Part shown: one piece after another, positions 17,327-27,106 of the stretch
Layout of the letters: the number at the start of each line of letters is the position of its first letter
How positions within the stretch are numbered: position 1 is the first letter of the stretch
Assembly: GCF_000019725.1 (NCBI RefSeq)
Contig: NC_010505.1
Location: 4,449,001-4,513,000, forward strand
Source: Methylobacterium radiotolerans JCM 2831
GTDB taxonomy: Bacteria; Pseudomonadota; Alphaproteobacteria; Rhizobiales; Beijerinckiaceae
Direction of reading: 5' to 3'
Length of the DNA: 64,000 nucleotides
The notes under the pieces: model-generated
The model's input: only the letters and a program-made list of their open reading frames with translations
Database searches by the model: none
Told to the model about the DNA's origin: nothing
Made by a program: the position numbers and the translations under genes

Positions 17327-17566
17327 TCAGCGCAGCGCGAGCGCCTGGGCCGCGTGCGAGGCGACGGCCTGCACGGCCGGAAGATCGTAGGCGTAGACGC
17401 GCCCGGCCAGGATCGCCAGGGCGAGGGTCCAGAACACCGCACCGCCGACCCGCCGCGCCGTGCGGTCGCCGGCCGTGGCGGCCGGGCAGGCGCGGGCGAC
17501 GCCGTCGGCGACGGGCTCGCCGAACGGATCGAAGGCCGGCGACTGGTTTTCGGAGGCGCTGCGCAT
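17327..17566 (-). CDS. Small single-pass membrane protein of unknown function
   Basis: About 79 residues, with an N-terminal soluble part (ENQSPAFDPFGEPVADGVA) and one hydrophobic helix near 44-62 (GGAVFWTLALAILAG). I do not recognise the family. It lies 112 bases after the adenylate cyclase gene on the same strand and converges with sorB. ATG 17566 is chosen, but an upstream in-frame start at 17602 is possible. Codon use resembles real genes here. Confidence 0.5.
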   Translation of the reverse strand: MRSASENQSPAFDPFGEPVADGVARACPAATAGDRTARRVGGAVFWTLALAILAGRVYAYDLPAVQAVASHAAQALALR

Positions 17567-17678
17567 GGTGACGAATGTCGCGCTCGGCCGGCCCGTTCGC
17601 AATGGAGGCGTCTTTCGAATTTCGCCGCGCGTGGAGATGCTTGTTCTCCATCCGGTCTCAGTGACAGACAGGTTCTTC

Positions 17679-19085
17679 TCAGAGAGCCGCTTCGACCGCC
17701 GAGGACGCGATATCTTCTTCCCGATGGGGGTCGGATCCGGCCGATCCGGGATCGGCGGGCGTGTGGTAGGCCATGCGCTCCCGGCGTCCCCGCAGGGGCT
17801 CGCGGCTGACTTCGCGCCACGCCTCGGCCGGCGCCCCGGCGGCGCGGCGCGCGGCCTCCGAGACCAGGATCGGGACGCCGTGGAGCTTGGTCGCCTGCTC
17901 GAGGCGGGCGGCGACGTTGACGGCGTCGCCCAGCACGGTGAACTCGTAGCGCGCCGCCTCGCCGATGATCCCGCAGAACACCTCGCCGTAATGCACCCCG
18001 ACGCCGATGCGCACGGTCCGCGCGGGCCCGCTCCTGTCGGTCCAGCGGGCGATCACCGCGACGAGGTCCTGGGCGAAGGCGAGGGCGCGGGCGGCATCGT
18101 CGGGCCGCGGCTCGGGCAGGCCGAACACCACCAGGGCGCCGTCGCCGATGAACTTGTCGACCACCCCGCCCCGCAGGCGGGCGAGGCGCGTCACCCGCCG
18201 CCGGAAGGCGGACAGGAACTCGGAGAGCCGGTGCGGATCGAGGCTCTCGGCCAGGGTGGTCGAGCCGCGCATGTCGACGAACACGATGGCGGCCTGCTGG
18301 CGGCGGCCGGCCTTCAGGCTGCCGTCGCCGTCGGCGAGACGCAGGACCAGCTCCTGCGGCAGGAACCGCGACAGCCGGTTGCGCCGGGTCGCCTCCCGCA
18401 GGGCCGAGGCGGCGAACAGCACGAACAGGACGGCGAGGGCGCCGACCATGACCCAGATGGCCAGGGCGATCCGCGACACCGTCGCCTGCCGCCGCTCCAT
18501 CCGGTCCGCCTCGTGCGCCTCCATGCGGCGCACGCGGTCGCGGATCGCGTCCATCACCTGCTTGCCGCGCCCGTCCGCCACGGAGGCGCGGGCCGCGGCG
18601 CCGTCGCCGGCGCGCATGAGGGCGACGCTGGCGCCGAGCTCGTCGAGTTTCCGGCGGATCAGCCCGGCCAGGGTGTCGAGCTCGCCCCGCTGGTCGGGAT
18701 CGTCCTGGACGAGGTCGCGCAGGAGGTCGAGCTGCCGGTCGACGTTCACCCGCCCCTCGGTGAAGGGCATCAGGAAGGCCGCGTCGCCGGTGAGCAGGTA
18801 GCCGCGCTGGCCGGTCTCGGCGTCCTGCACCGCCGACAGCACCCGGGCGAGGCGCCCGTCCACCGCCACGGTGTGGCGCACGGCGTCGACGCCGCGCTGC
18901 TGGTACACGAAGGCGCCCAGCGCGATGGCGGTCATCACCAGGATCGTGGCGAGGCCCACCGTCATCCACGCCACGGTGCGCGAGCGCAGGGACCGCTGCA
19001 CCCGCGCCGCGACGCGTGCCCGGACGGAGGCACGCGTCGCGGCCTCGCTCCCGTCCGCTGCGGGCGCGGTGGCTGGAGCGGACAT
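17679..19085 (-). CDS. CHASE3-domain membrane adenylate cyclase (class III)
   Basis: A protein of 468 residues. A membrane helix (about 40-62) precedes a periplasmic CHASE3 sensory domain (about 65-200, with AETGQRGYLLTGD). A second helix (about 207-229) and a class III cyclase domain (about 262-430) follow. Metal-binding Asp residues in FVDMRGST and FIGDGALVVFG, the purine-binding Lys in VDKFIG and the Asp/Asn/Arg set in LGDAVNVAARLE are all present, so it should make cyclic AMP. It starts one base after the stop of the TAXI protein gene, so the two are probably translated together and may act as sensor and output. Confidence 0.9.
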   Translation of the reverse strand: MSAPATAPAADGSEAATRASVRARVAARVQRSLRSRTVAWMTVGLATILVMTAIALGAFVYQQRGVDAVRHTVAVDGRLARVLSAVQDAETGQRGYLLTGDAAFLMPFTEGRVNVDRQLDLLRDLVQDDPDQRGELDTLAGLIRRKLDELGASVALMRAGDGAAARASVADGRGKQVMDAIRDRVRRMEAHEADRMERRQATVSRIALAIWVMVGALAVLFVLFAASALREATRRNRLSRFLPQELVLRLADGDGSLKAGRRQQAAIVFVDMRGSTTLAESLDPHRLSEFLSAFRRRVTRLARLRGGVVDKFIGDGALVVFGLPEPRPDDAARALAFAQDLVAVIARWTDRSGPARTVRIGVGVHYGEVFCGIIGEAARYEFTVLGDAVNVAARLEQATKLHGVPILVSEAARRAAGAPAEAWREVSREPLRGRRERMAYHTPADPGSAGSDPHREEDIASSAVEAAL

Positions 19086-19086
19086 G

Positions 19087-20484
19087 TCAGGCCCCGCCCG
19101 CGCCGTGCAGCCGGACGGCGCGCCCGGTCCGCCCCCCGTCCCCGGCCGCCCGCGCCCGGCAATCCGCGATGGTCGCCCGCGCCGTGTCGATGGCGACGGA
19201 CGCCGCCGACATGGTCCGGGTGTCCGGCTCCCGCGCCCGGGCGTAGCGCACCACGTCCATGGCCAGCGCGTCGACCTCGACGGTGAGCGCCTCGATCGCC
19301 GCCGGGTCGCGCAGCGCCCGGGCCTGCCCGGCGATCTCCAGGAGCCGGTCCATGATCTCGTCGATGCGCTCGCGGCGCAGGCCGGCGAGGCGCTGCCGGA
19401 TCCAGGCCAGCACCGAGACGAGCCCGCCCGCCAGCGCGCCGAGTAGGTAGAGCGTGTCGCCGTAGCGCTCGATGAAGCCGTGCTGGTCGCGCTCGTAGTA
19501 GTCGATCGCCCCCGGATGGATCGGGATCCGGGCGCTGGTGGCCGCCACGGTCGTGTCGTAGGCCGGGGCCTGGACGTACTCGGCGGCGTCCGTCGCCTGC
19601 GCGGCGGCGGTGCGCTTCTCGAAGAGCTGCTGGGTCACGTCGGCTGCCACGACCCGGCTCAGGGAGGCGCGGGCCATCAGCCGGTACGAGGCGCCCACCG
19701 TCTTCACGTCGTCGGCCGGCAGCTTCGGCCGGCCGCCGAACAGGCCGCCCGGGACCGTGACCGCCTGGAGCCGCGGGAAGCGCTCGATCACGGCGCCGTC
19801 ATCCTCCACGGCGACGAACGCCACCTTGCCGCCGCGGGCGACGCCCTGCACGGCCGAGACCAGGGCCAGCGCCTTGGGTGCCGAGGGCGCGATGATGCTG
19901 ACGAAGGCGTCGATCCGCCGCTCGCGGAAGGCGGCGGCCACCGCCTCCTGGTCGACCGGGACCAGCAGGACCGCCGAGTCCCGGGCCGGGCCGGCGGCCT
20001 CCTCCAGGGTGAGCCCGTAATAGCCGAGGAGATTCCGGAGCAGCCAGAGATCGGCGTCCCGGTGCGCCGCGATGCCGAGCCGCTTGCCGGCGAGCTTCGG
20101 GAAGCTGGTGATCCCGGCCTGCTCGGGCGAGGCGATGACCATCGCCTGGTCGCGCAGGATCGCCAGGGTCAGGCCGTTGGTCGGGAGCAGCACGTCGGGG
20201 CGGACCACCGCGAGGTCGGCCCGCCCGTCCTGCAAGGCGGCGGCGCTCTCGCGCACGTCGTCGAAGGACAGGATCCTCAGCCGGACCTTCTCGTGCGCGG
20301 CGTCGAGCGCGTCCGCGTAGGCCTTGATCAGGCCGGGCTCGGTGCCGTCGCGCGGCGCGACCGCGATGGTCAGGACCGTCGCCTGGAGCAGGACCCAGGC
20401 CGCGACCCCGCCCGCGCCCAGGAGGGCGGCCCCGGCCAGGAGCAGGGTCTCCCGGCGCAGGATCCAGGCGGGGAGGGTCGCCAT
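19087..20484 (-). CDS. Membrane-anchored TAXI-family solute receptor
   Basis: A protein of 465 residues. A membrane helix at about 12-36 is followed by a TAXI-type solute-binding domain (about 38-335, with LTIAVAPRDGTEPGL and a GKRLGIAAH block). A second helix near 353-371 and a roughly 95-residue helical cytoplasmic tail (QRLAGLRRERIDEIMDRLLE) follow. TAXI proteins usually feed TRAP transporters, but no TRAP permease gene is near, and the anchor plus tail suggests sensing or scaffolding. It is tightly linked to the adenylate cyclase and 12 bases after the DUF606 gene. Confidence 0.8.
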   Translation of the reverse strand: MATLPAWILRRETLLLAGAALLGAGGVAAWVLLQATVLTIAVAPRDGTEPGLIKAYADALDAAHEKVRLRILSFDDVRESAAALQDGRADLAVVRPDVLLPTNGLTLAILRDQAMVIASPEQAGITSFPKLAGKRLGIAAHRDADLWLLRNLLGYYGLTLEEAAGPARDSAVLLVPVDQEAVAAAFRERRIDAFVSIIAPSAPKALALVSAVQGVARGGKVAFVAVEDDGAVIERFPRLQAVTVPGGLFGGRPKLPADDVKTVGASYRLMARASLSRVVAADVTQQLFEKRTAAAQATDAAEYVQAPAYDTTVAATSARIPIHPGAIDYYERDQHGFIERYGDTLYLLGALAGGLVSVLAWIRQRLAGLRRERIDEIMDRLLEIAGQARALRDPAAIEALTVEVDALAMDVVRYARAREPDTRTMSAASVAIDTARATIADCRARAAGDGGRTGRAVRLHGAGGA

Positions 20485-20496
20485 CGGCCCGGGCGC

Positions 20497-21444
20497 TCAG
20501 AACAGCGAGATCAGCACGATGCCGCCGACCATCAGGGCGGCGCCGATCAGGCGCGGCGGCCCGGCCTTGACCCGCTTCATGCCGAACCAGCCGAAATGGT
20601 CGAGTGCCACCGAGGTCAGGAGGTTCGCGGTGATCAGCAGGCCGTTGAAGGCGCCGGCCCCGACCTTGTCGACGAAGAGCAGCCCGGCGAAGACCGCCAC
20701 CGCCCCGGTGAGGCCGGCCAGCGGCATCCACCAGCGGACGCCCGCGATGTCGTCCCGGGTCGGCAGCGGCGACGGCCGCAGCAGGAACATCAGCGCGAAC
20801 ACGAACACGACCGGCACGAAGGAGACCGTCGCGGCGAGCCAGGGGTTCTCCAGGGCGCCGCGGAGCTGCGCGTTCCAGACCACGCCGATCGCCATCAGGG
20901 CGCCGGCCACGAGGATGAACGGGTAGAGCAGCTTGCCCGACATCCCGTGCCCCTCGCCGTGCCCCTCACCCTGCCCCTCGCCGCCGTCGCTCTTGCCGCC
21001 CGAGCGCGCGATGAAGGTCACGCCCACCGCCATCAGCAGGCCGCCGAGCCAGGGCATCGGCTTGAAACCCGCGGCCTGCAGGCCGAACAGGCCGAGCGCG
21101 TCCATGGCCAGGGAGGTGAGGATGTTGGCGGTGAGCGTCAGGCCGTTGAACGGCCCGGCGCCGACCTTGTCGATGAAGGCGAGCCCGCCGAACACCGCGA
21201 CCGCGCCGGCCAGGCCGCCGAGCGGCGCGTACCAGGGCATCTTGCTCAAGGAGTCGAGGCTCGGCAGCGGCGTCGGCATGGTGAGGAACAGGGTCGTGAA
21301 CACGAAGACGATCGGCAGGAACGACACCGTCGCGGCGAGCCACGGATTGACCATGCGGCCGCGCAGCTGCGCGTTCATGGCGTTGCCGATCGCCTGCAGC
21401 GCGCCCGCCACCAGGATGAAGGGATAGAGGAGGGCAGCCGTCAC
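20497..21444 (-). CDS. Internally duplicated DUF606 (YdcZ/DMT-type) membrane protein
   Basis: A membrane protein of 315 residues made of two similar halves of about 145 residues each. Both halves begin LLYPFILVAGAL and contain NAQLRG, NPWLAATVSF and DKVGAG-FNGL, and each has about five hydrophobic helices. A Gly/Glu/His-rich linker (GEGQGEGHGEGHG, coded at about 20940-20985) joins them. Single DUF606 units are usually about 150 residues and often encoded as gene pairs, so this is a fused duplicate. The family belongs to the drug/metabolite transporter group; the substrate is unknown. It lies between the ArsB-like transporter and TAXI genes with short gaps. Confidence 0.82.
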   Translation of the reverse strand: MTAALLYPFILVAGALQAIGNAMNAQLRGRMVNPWLAATVSFLPIVFVFTTLFLTMPTPLPSLDSLSKMPWYAPLGGLAGAVAVFGGLAFIDKVGAGPFNGLTLTANILTSLAMDALGLFGLQAAGFKPMPWLGGLLMAVGVTFIARSGGKSDGGEGQGEGHGEGHGMSGKLLYPFILVAGALMAIGVVWNAQLRGALENPWLAATVSFVPVVFVFALMFLLRPSPLPTRDDIAGVRWWMPLAGLTGAVAVFAGLLFVDKVGAGAFNGLLITANLLTSVALDHFGWFGMKRVKAGPPRLIGAALMVGGIVLISLF

Positions 21445-21478
21445 GCGCGCGGACCTTCGGGTTGGCGGGGAGGGAGGG

Positions 21479-22747
21479 TCAGACGAGGAGCAGGCCGGCG
21501 AGCGCCAGCGCGAGGGCCGGCGGCATCACCAGCAGGCCGAGCTTGAGGAAGGTCCAGGCGCCGACATCCTGGCCCTCGCGGCGGATGGCGGTGAGCCAGA
21601 GGATCGTGGCGAGCGAGCCCGTCACCGACAGGTTCGGCCCGAGGTCGACGCCGATCAGGATCGCGCCCGCCACCTTCTCGGGCACGTGGGCGGTCTGCAC
21701 GGCGGCGCCCGCGATCAGCCCGGCCGGCAGGTTGTTGACGAGGTTGCACAGCACCGCGACCAGGCCGCCCGCCCCCCAGGCGGTGGCCTCCGGGGCGGCG
21801 TGGGCGTAGCCCTTGAGCAGGTCCGCCAGCATGGCGAGCACGCCGGTCTTCTCCAGCGCCTCCACCAGGACGAACAGCCCGGCCACCAGCGGCAGCACGC
21901 TCCACGACACGTCCTTGGCCACCTCGACGAGGCCGCCGCGCTTGAGCAGCAGCACGACGACCGTGGTGGCGAGGCCGGCCACGAAGGTCGGCAGGCCGAG
22001 GTCGAGGCCGAGCGCCGAGGCGGCGATCAGCACGCCGCCGGTCGCCACGATGCCGATCCCCGCCACGAGGCCGGTGCGGGACAGCGCCACGGCCTCGACG
22101 TCGGTGGCGACCTGCTGCCCGCGCAGGGTCTTCGCCTGGGTCAGCCGCAGCACCGCGTAGGTCGTCGCGATGGCCAGCAGCGAGGGCAGGGCGAACAGGC
22201 CGAGCCAGCGCACCAGCGGCGGCATGTGCTCGGCGAAGACCACGAGGTTGGCCGGGTTCGAGATCGGCAGCACGAAGCTCGCCGCGTTGGCGATGAAGGC
22301 GCAGATGAACAGGTAGGGGAGGGGGTTCTCCACCTTGGCGGCCTTGGTGGCCGCGTAGACGGCCGGCGTCAGCACCACCGCGCAGGCGTCGTTCGACAGG
22401 AACACCGTGACGACGGTGCCGACGAGGTACACGAGGGTAAACAGCCGGGTCGCCGAGCCCCTGGCGGCGCGCACGGCGATCGACGCGAGCCAGTCGAACA
22501 GGCCCTCCTTCCGGGCGACCTCCGACATCAGCATCATGCCGACGAGGAACAGGTAGACGTCGGTCCCCTTCAGGATGCCGTCCCAGGCGGTGGCCGGGGC
22601 GAGCAGCCCGAGGGCCACGAGGGCGCCCGCGCCGAGCACGGCCCAGATCGCCTCCGGCCACGAGAACGGCCGCAGGATGACGCCGAGGGTCGCGAGGGCG
22701 GCGATCGTCCAGGTCGCGATGTTGGGGGTCAGCGTCAGCGCGCCCAT
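21479..22747 (-). CDS. ArsB/NhaD-type (ion transporter superfamily) membrane transporter
   Basis: A protein of 422 residues with about eleven hydrophobic helices. Family motifs are the repeated segments VFLSNDACAVVLTP and the later NLVNNLPAGL, which place it with ArsB-like arsenite/anion pumps and related carriers. No arsC, arsR or arsenic gene lies nearby, so arsenite export is only one option; an organic or inorganic anion is equally possible. It lies 67 bases after the metallophosphoesterase gene and 34 bases before the DUF606 gene, within one minus-strand run. Confidence 0.82.
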   Translation of the reverse strand: MGALTLTPNIATWTIAALATLGVILRPFSWPEAIWAVLGAGALVALGLLAPATAWDGILKGTDVYLFLVGMMLMSEVARKEGLFDWLASIAVRAARGSATRLFTLVYLVGTVVTVFLSNDACAVVLTPAVYAATKAAKVENPLPYLFICAFIANAASFVLPISNPANLVVFAEHMPPLVRWLGLFALPSLLAIATTYAVLRLTQAKTLRGQQVATDVEAVALSRTGLVAGIGIVATGGVLIAASALGLDLGLPTFVAGLATTVVVLLLKRGGLVEVAKDVSWSVLPLVAGLFVLVEALEKTGVLAMLADLLKGYAHAAPEATAWGAGGLVAVLCNLVNNLPAGLIAGAAVQTAHVPEKVAGAILIGVDLGPNLSVTGSLATILWLTAIRREGQDVGAWTFLKLGLLVMPPALALALAGLLLV

Positions 22748-22814
22748 CGGTTGCGGTGGTCCTCTGGTGGGGTGGATCGTGCGGTGCGGTGTGCCGCGAT
22801 TTGGTCGGGACCGG

Positions 22815-24038
22815 CTACCAGTCCCGGCCGTTGCGGTTCGGCCCGAGCTGGTCGCCCCGGAGCCCCTTCTGCGGCCAGGCGGGCAGCCGGGACGCGTCGC
22901 TGCCGGGGCGGTCGGGGGCCGGCGGCGGGACGAAGCTGCGGCCCACCGGCTCGATCACCTCGGTGTCGGTGCGGCCGGTGCCGTCCGCGACCGTGACGGC
23001 GAGCCGGCGCGCGCCGTCGCGCCAGGGGATGCGGGCATGGACCGTCCGGGGGCCGTCCGGCACCATCGGGTGGGCCGGGCCGCCATCGACGCGCAGGTGA
23101 CAGCGCCACGCGGCCCGCGGCCGGTCCGACAGCACGAGCGCGCGCACCGAGATCGCGCCGTCGGCGGCGTCGAGGGGCGCCGTGGCGAGGCGCCGGTCGG
23201 CGGGGCTCGTGATCATCACGAAGGGCAGCGCCCGGTCGAGGGGCTTGAACCGCCAGCTCGTCACCGGACCGTCGATCGCCGCGACCGCGTAGCCGACCGA
23301 GCCGTCCTCGTTCTGGCCGACCGAGCGGGCCGCGGCGTAGAGGGTGCGCCCGTCCGGGGCGAGCTCGTTGTAGTGGGTGTGGCCCATCTCGACGAGGCGC
23401 ACGCCGTGATGGCGGATCAGGCCGGCGAGCGCCGCCCGCTCGTCGGGCACGCGGAGATCGTCCGGGTAGGTGTGGGCGAAGACCGCGCAGGGCAGGCCCT
23501 CCCGCCCGGCCCGGGCCAGCTCCTCGCCGAGCCACGCGAGCTGGCAGGGGCCGAGGCGGAAGTCGAGGCCGAAGCCCTTCTGGCCGTAGCCGGGGCTGAC
23601 CATGTCGAGGAACAGGCAGCGCACGCCCGCCCAGGTCTCGGCGAAGTAGTAGTGCGTCACGGGGGCCGGGTCGCGCGGGCGCGGCAGGTCGTGGCGCCGC
23701 GCCGCGTGGCCGCCGCCGCGCGGGCTGCCCGCCACCGCGGCGAACAGGGCGTCGAAATCCGCCATCGTGCCGTGCTGGCGGTCGTGGTCGCCGGCGATCA
23801 GGCGCACCGGCAGGTCCGGGTGCCGGTCCAGGGCCTCGCGCAGGACCGCGTACTGCTCCGCCCGGCCGTCCTCGGCGAGGTCGCCGGGCAGGTAGGCGAA
23901 GTCGACGAGGCCGCGGCCGTGCAGCCCCGCCACCTCCGCGAGCATCGCCCGCAGGTCGGCAGCGTGGGGATCGGAGGCCCGCTCCAGGTGGAGGTCGCCG
24001 ATATGCGCGAAGGCGAACACGCCGTGGCTCGCCGTCAT
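22815..24038 (-). CDS. Calcineurin-like metallophosphoesterase
   Basis: A protein of 407 residues. The binuclear-metal motifs are present: IGDLHLE (Asp, His), PGDLAEDG (Asp), AGDHD (Asn replaced by Asp in the usual GNHD block), a His in FAHTYPDD and MGHTHYNE (GHxH). A C-terminal beta-rich domain (about 255-370) follows, and there is no signal peptide. It probably cleaves phosphoesters in the cytoplasm; the substrate is unknown. It is the first gene of the minus-strand group ending at the cyclase. Confidence 0.82.
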   Translation of the reverse strand: MTASHGVFAFAHIGDLHLERASDPHAADLRAMLAEVAGLHGRGLVDFAYLPGDLAEDGRAEQYAVLREALDRHPDLPVRLIAGDHDRQHGTMADFDALFAAVAGSPRGGGHAARRHDLPRPRDPAPVTHYYFAETWAGVRCLFLDMVSPGYGQKGFGLDFRLGPCQLAWLGEELARAGREGLPCAVFAHTYPDDLRVPDERAALAGLIRHHGVRLVEMGHTHYNELAPDGRTLYAAARSVGQNEDGSVGYAVAAIDGPVTSWRFKPLDRALPFVMITSPADRRLATAPLDAADGAISVRALVLSDRPRAAWRCHLRVDGGPAHPMVPDGPRTVHARIPWRDGARRLAVTVADGTGRTDTEVIEPVGRSFVPPPAPDRPGSDASRLPAWPQKGLRGDQLGPNRNGRDW

Positions 24039-24317
24039 GGCGCGCCCGCGCGCGGTCTATGATTGCCCTGAGCCATCGTGCCCCCCGGACAGGCTCGTCC
24101 ACCCCGGCCGGGAATCGGCCGCGGCGCTCGCGACCGGCCCGACGTTTCGGAAACGGCGGGGTTCCAGCCCCGGGGGCGGGCGCGCGCCGGCGGGACCCTA
24201 CATTTTCGTGAGCGCCGGCCCGATCCGCGGCCGGTCGATCGGAAGTGTCGTGAAAGCAGACACTCGATGTCGTCTCAGCCGACAGTGCCCGGCGCTGTCA
24301 GCCGGTGAACCCGCCGC

Positions 24318-24524
24318 TCAGTGCGCGCGCCGGAACAGGTCCGGCAGGTAGCGTTCCAGGGTCTCGTGCCCCTCGAACTTCACGTCCACGGTGGCGGCCG
24401 CGCCCCAGGGGCGGTGGAGCCCCACGACCCGGCCGCGGGCATGGCGCCAGATCCCGAGGATCTCGGCGAGGTCGAGCCGGTCGAAGACCACCTCGTCGCC
24501 CGGCGCGACGGCCGGGTCGGCCAT
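24318..24524 (-). CDS. Small conserved-looking protein of unknown function
   Basis: A soluble protein of about 68 residues (GDEVVFDRLDLAEILG..., ending ERYLPDLFRRAH). I do not recognise a family. The frame stays open upstream, with an alternative ATG at 24641 giving 107 residues. No strong ribosome site decides between them; the shorter form has the cleaner codon pattern. It is isolated, with long non-coding flanks on both sides. Confidence 0.5.
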   Translation of the reverse strand: MADPAVAPGDEVVFDRLDLAEILGIWRHARGRVVGLHRPWGAAATVDVKFEGHETLERYLPDLFRRAH

Positions 24525-25085
24525 GCCGGACCGAGCCGCGGGGACCGGGCCGCGGGGTATCTCCCCGATCCGGGAAGGCTCATCCCCGGGATCGCGGCCG
24601 TCGGAGAAGGTTTCGTTCGCGGAGTGCTCGCGGAAGAGCATGATCTTCACTAAGCCGTTGCGATGACTGGATAATCGCAGGTTCAACCCGGTCCGACAAG
24701 GCGTGTTCCGGCGCCCCGCGTGCGGGACCGACCTGTATTCGGCCGCCCGCTCGCCCGCCCGAGACCCGGCCGGGCGCCGCGTCCCCGCGACCGGACGCCC
24801 CGCGCGACGGGGCCGGAACGGCGCCTCGCGGAGCGCGCAGCATTCGCATCTCCGGTTCGGGGGAATCGGGAGATCGTTCGTGTCGTCGAGCGAAGATCTT
24901 TGGAATTTCGGGGCGGGTCGGGCTGATCTAAACCTGACGCGAGACGATCCTCCGCGTGAGACGGCGCCTGTCGACCTGATGGATAGTTCCCGCATGCTTC
25001 CGGATCTTGCCTTCGGATGCGGAGCGATCCGTCACGGCCCGACCGCCGGACTTGCCCCCGCCCATTCCCGCCAGAGTCCCGCCCG
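24525..25085. other. Long intergenic region before metQ
   Basis: About 560 bases with no supported gene. The part at 24870-24990 is less GC-rich than the surroundings and probably holds the metQ promoter, but no clear -35/-10 pair or S-adenosylmethionine riboswitch was found. The first 117 bases could be coding if the unknown gene at 24318-24524 starts at its upstream ATG. Confidence 0.6.
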
Positions 25086-25886
25086 ATGAAGTTCCTGCGT
25101 CTCCTCGCCGTCGCGGCGCTCAGCCTCGGCGCCCTGCCGGCCGGGGCGGAGACCCTCAGGATCGGCGTCGTGCCCGGCGCCTACGGCGACGCCGTGACGG
25201 TGGCGGCCCGGGAGGCCAAGGCCGAGGGCCTCGACGTGAAGGTGGTCGAGTTCAGCGACTGGACGACGCCCAACGTCGCCCTCGATGCCGGCGACATCGA
25301 CGTGAACTTCTTCCAGCACCGCCCCTTCATGGAGAATGCCGCCAAGCAGAAGGGCTACGCGTTCGACATCGTCGGGCTCGGGATCCTGTCCAATATCGGC
25401 CTGTACTCCCTGAAGCATAAGGGCTTCGACCAGATCCCGGTGGGCGGCACGGTGGCGATCGCCAACGACCCGGTGAACCAGGGCCGCGGCCTGCTGCTCC
25501 TCCAGAAGGCCGGGCTGATCAAGCTGAAGGACGGTGTCGGCTTCCTCGGCACCCTCGACGACGTCGTCGAGAACCCGAAGACACTGCGCTTCACCGAGGT
25601 CGAGGGGCCGCAGCTGGCGCGGATCACCGGCGACGTCGACCTCGCCCTCGGCTACCCGCACTTCATCGTGGCGGCCGGCAGTTTCGACCCGACCAGCGGA
25701 TTGATCTATTCCGGTATCGAGGACCGGCGCTTCGCCGTGAGCTTCGTCACCAAGGCCGCCCGCAAGGAGGACCCCGTGATCCGGAAATTCGTGACGCTCT
25801 TCCAGAACTCGGAGGCCGTGAAACAGCAGATCCGCAAGTCCTTCGCCAACAGCGACAAGCTCTACCTGCTGGCGTGGCAGAACTGA
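25086..25886 (+). CDS. MetQ/NlpA-type substrate-binding protein
   Basis: A protein of 266 residues with a signal peptide to about residue 20 (LPAGAE). It has the MetQ/NlpA fold: [10 protein letters not shown], the typical block [20 protein letters not shown] and [14 protein letters not shown]. There is no lipobox Cys, so it would be a free periplasmic protein. The family binds methionine, but members beside sulfur-oxygenase genes may bind other organosulfur compounds. The start is ATG 25086. The stop overlaps the ATG of the ATPase gene (TGATG), marking the first gene of the metQ-N-I set. Confidence 0.88.
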   Translation: MKFLRLLAVAALSLGALPAGAETLRIGVVPGAYGDAVTVAAREAKAEGLDVKVVEFSDWTTPNVALDAGDIDVNFFQHRPFMENAAKQKGYAFDIVGLGILSNIGLYSLKHKGFDQIPVGGTVAIANDPVNQGRGLLLLQKAGLIKLKDGVGFLGTLDDVVENPKTLRFTEVEGPQLARITGDVDLALGYPHFIVAAGSFDPTSGLIYSGIEDRRFAVSFVTKAARKEDPVIRKFVTLFQNSEAVKQQIRKSFANSDKLYLLAWQN

Positions 25887-27040
25887 TGGTCGGCCTGATC
25901 TTCGACAGCCTGCGCGATCCGGGCACGCCGGCCGCGGCCGGACGGGTAGGCCCGGGCGCGGCGACCGCCGCCCGGGCCCCTGCCGCCGCGCCCGGCCGGG
26001 AGGCCGGGACGGTGCGGTTCGAGTCCGTCTCGAAGACCTACCGCTCCGCCGCCGGGCCGGTGCCGGCGCTCGACCGGGTGGACCTCGCGATCCCCGCCGG
26101 CGCGATCTTCGGCATCATCGGCCGCTCGGGGGCGGGCAAGTCGAGCCTCCTGCGCACGGTCAACCGGCTGGAGGCGCCGACCTCGGGCCGGGTCCTGGTC
26201 GACGGCGCCCCGATCGACGCCCTCGACACCGACGGGCTCGTGGCCCTGCGCCGGCGCATCGGCATGATCTTCCAGCACTTCAACCTGCTGGCGGCCAAGA
26301 CCGTCCGGCAGAACGTGGCGCTGCCGCTGACGGTCGCGGGGGTCCCCCGGCGCGCGATCGGCCCGCGGGTCGCGGAGGCCCTGCGCCTCGTCGGCCTGGA
26401 GGACAAGGCCGACACCTACCCGTCGCGGCTCTCCGGCGGCCAGAAGCAGCGGGTCGGCATCGCCCGGGCGCTCGTGAGCGATCCGGAGATCCTGCTCTGC
26501 GACGAGGCGACCTCCGCCCTCGACCCGGAGACGACGCTGGCGATCCTCGACCTGCTGCGCGACATCAACCGGCGGCTCGGGATCACCATCATCCTGATCA
26601 CCCACGAGATGAGCGTGATCCGCGAGATCTGCAGCGACGTGGTGGTGCTGGAGGGCGGCCGGGTCGTCGAGACCGGGCCGGTCTGGCGCGTCTTCGGGGC
26701 GCCCGAGCACCCGACCACGCGGGCGCTGCTCGAACCCCTGACCCGCGGCCTGCCGCCGGATCTGGCGGCCCGGCTGCAGTCGCTGCCCGCGCCGGGCGGC
26801 TGGGCGATCCTGCGGATCACCTGCTCGGGCCGGGCCGCGCTCGACCTCGCGGGCCTCGCGGGGGCCGGGGCGCCGGTGCGGCTGCTCCAGGCGGGCATCG
26901 AGCGGATCCAGGGCCACGCGGTCGGCCGGATGCTGGTGGCCGTCCCGGCCGAGGATCCGGGCGCGGAGGCGCGGCTGCGGGCGCTCGGCGACGACGTGGA
27001 GCGGGTCGGCTACGTCCCCGCCGACGCGGCGGTGGGGTGA
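25886..27040 (+). CDS. MetN-type ABC transporter ATPase
   Basis: A protein of 384 residues. An unusual Ala/Pro-rich N-terminal extension of about 40 residues precedes the ATPase domain. That domain has Walker [10 protein letters not shown], the signature [15 protein letters not shown], Walker [13 protein letters not shown] and a switch His in ITHEMSV. A C-terminal NIL-type domain (about 300-384) matches MetN, where it binds methionine and inhibits transport. ATG 25886 overlaps the upstream stop; a GTG 12 bases earlier is possible. It drives uptake with MetQ and MetI. Confidence 0.92.
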   Translation: MVGLIFDSLRDPGTPAAAGRVGPGAATAARAPAAAPGREAGTVRFESVSKTYRSAAGPVPALDRVDLAIPAGAIFGIIGRSGAGKSSLLRTVNRLEAPTSGRVLVDGAPIDALDTDGLVALRRRIGMIFQHFNLLAAKTVRQNVALPLTVAGVPRRAIGPRVAEALRLVGLEDKADTYPSRLSGGQKQRVGIARALVSDPEILLCDEATSALDPETTLAILDLLRDINRRLGITIILITHEMSVIREICSDVVVLEGGRVVETGPVWRVFGAPEHPTTRALLEPLTRGLPPDLAARLQSLPAPGGWAILRITCSGRAALDLAGLAGAGAPVRLLQAGIERIQGHAVGRMLVAVPAEDPGAEARLRALGDDVERVGYVPADAAVG

Positions 27041-27106
27041 GGCGATGCGGCACCGCTCTCCACCCGATACCCCGACCGCCCCGCACCCCGAACCCGGAGA
27101 CCCGCC

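Noticed and set aside
24244..24264. Dyad AGTGTC-N9-GACACT as an operator
   Set aside because: The symmetry is real but short, and it lies downstream of a minus-strand gene and far from any start, so no regulatory role can be supported.
24525..25085. S-adenosylmethionine riboswitch before the methionine-type transporter
   Set aside because: No segment matched the conserved core of SAM-I or SAM-II that I could recognise.
24703..25089. A 128-residue frame before metQ
   Set aside because: Arg/Pro-rich composition, no ribosome site and overlap with the metQ start region; it reads as non-coding leader.
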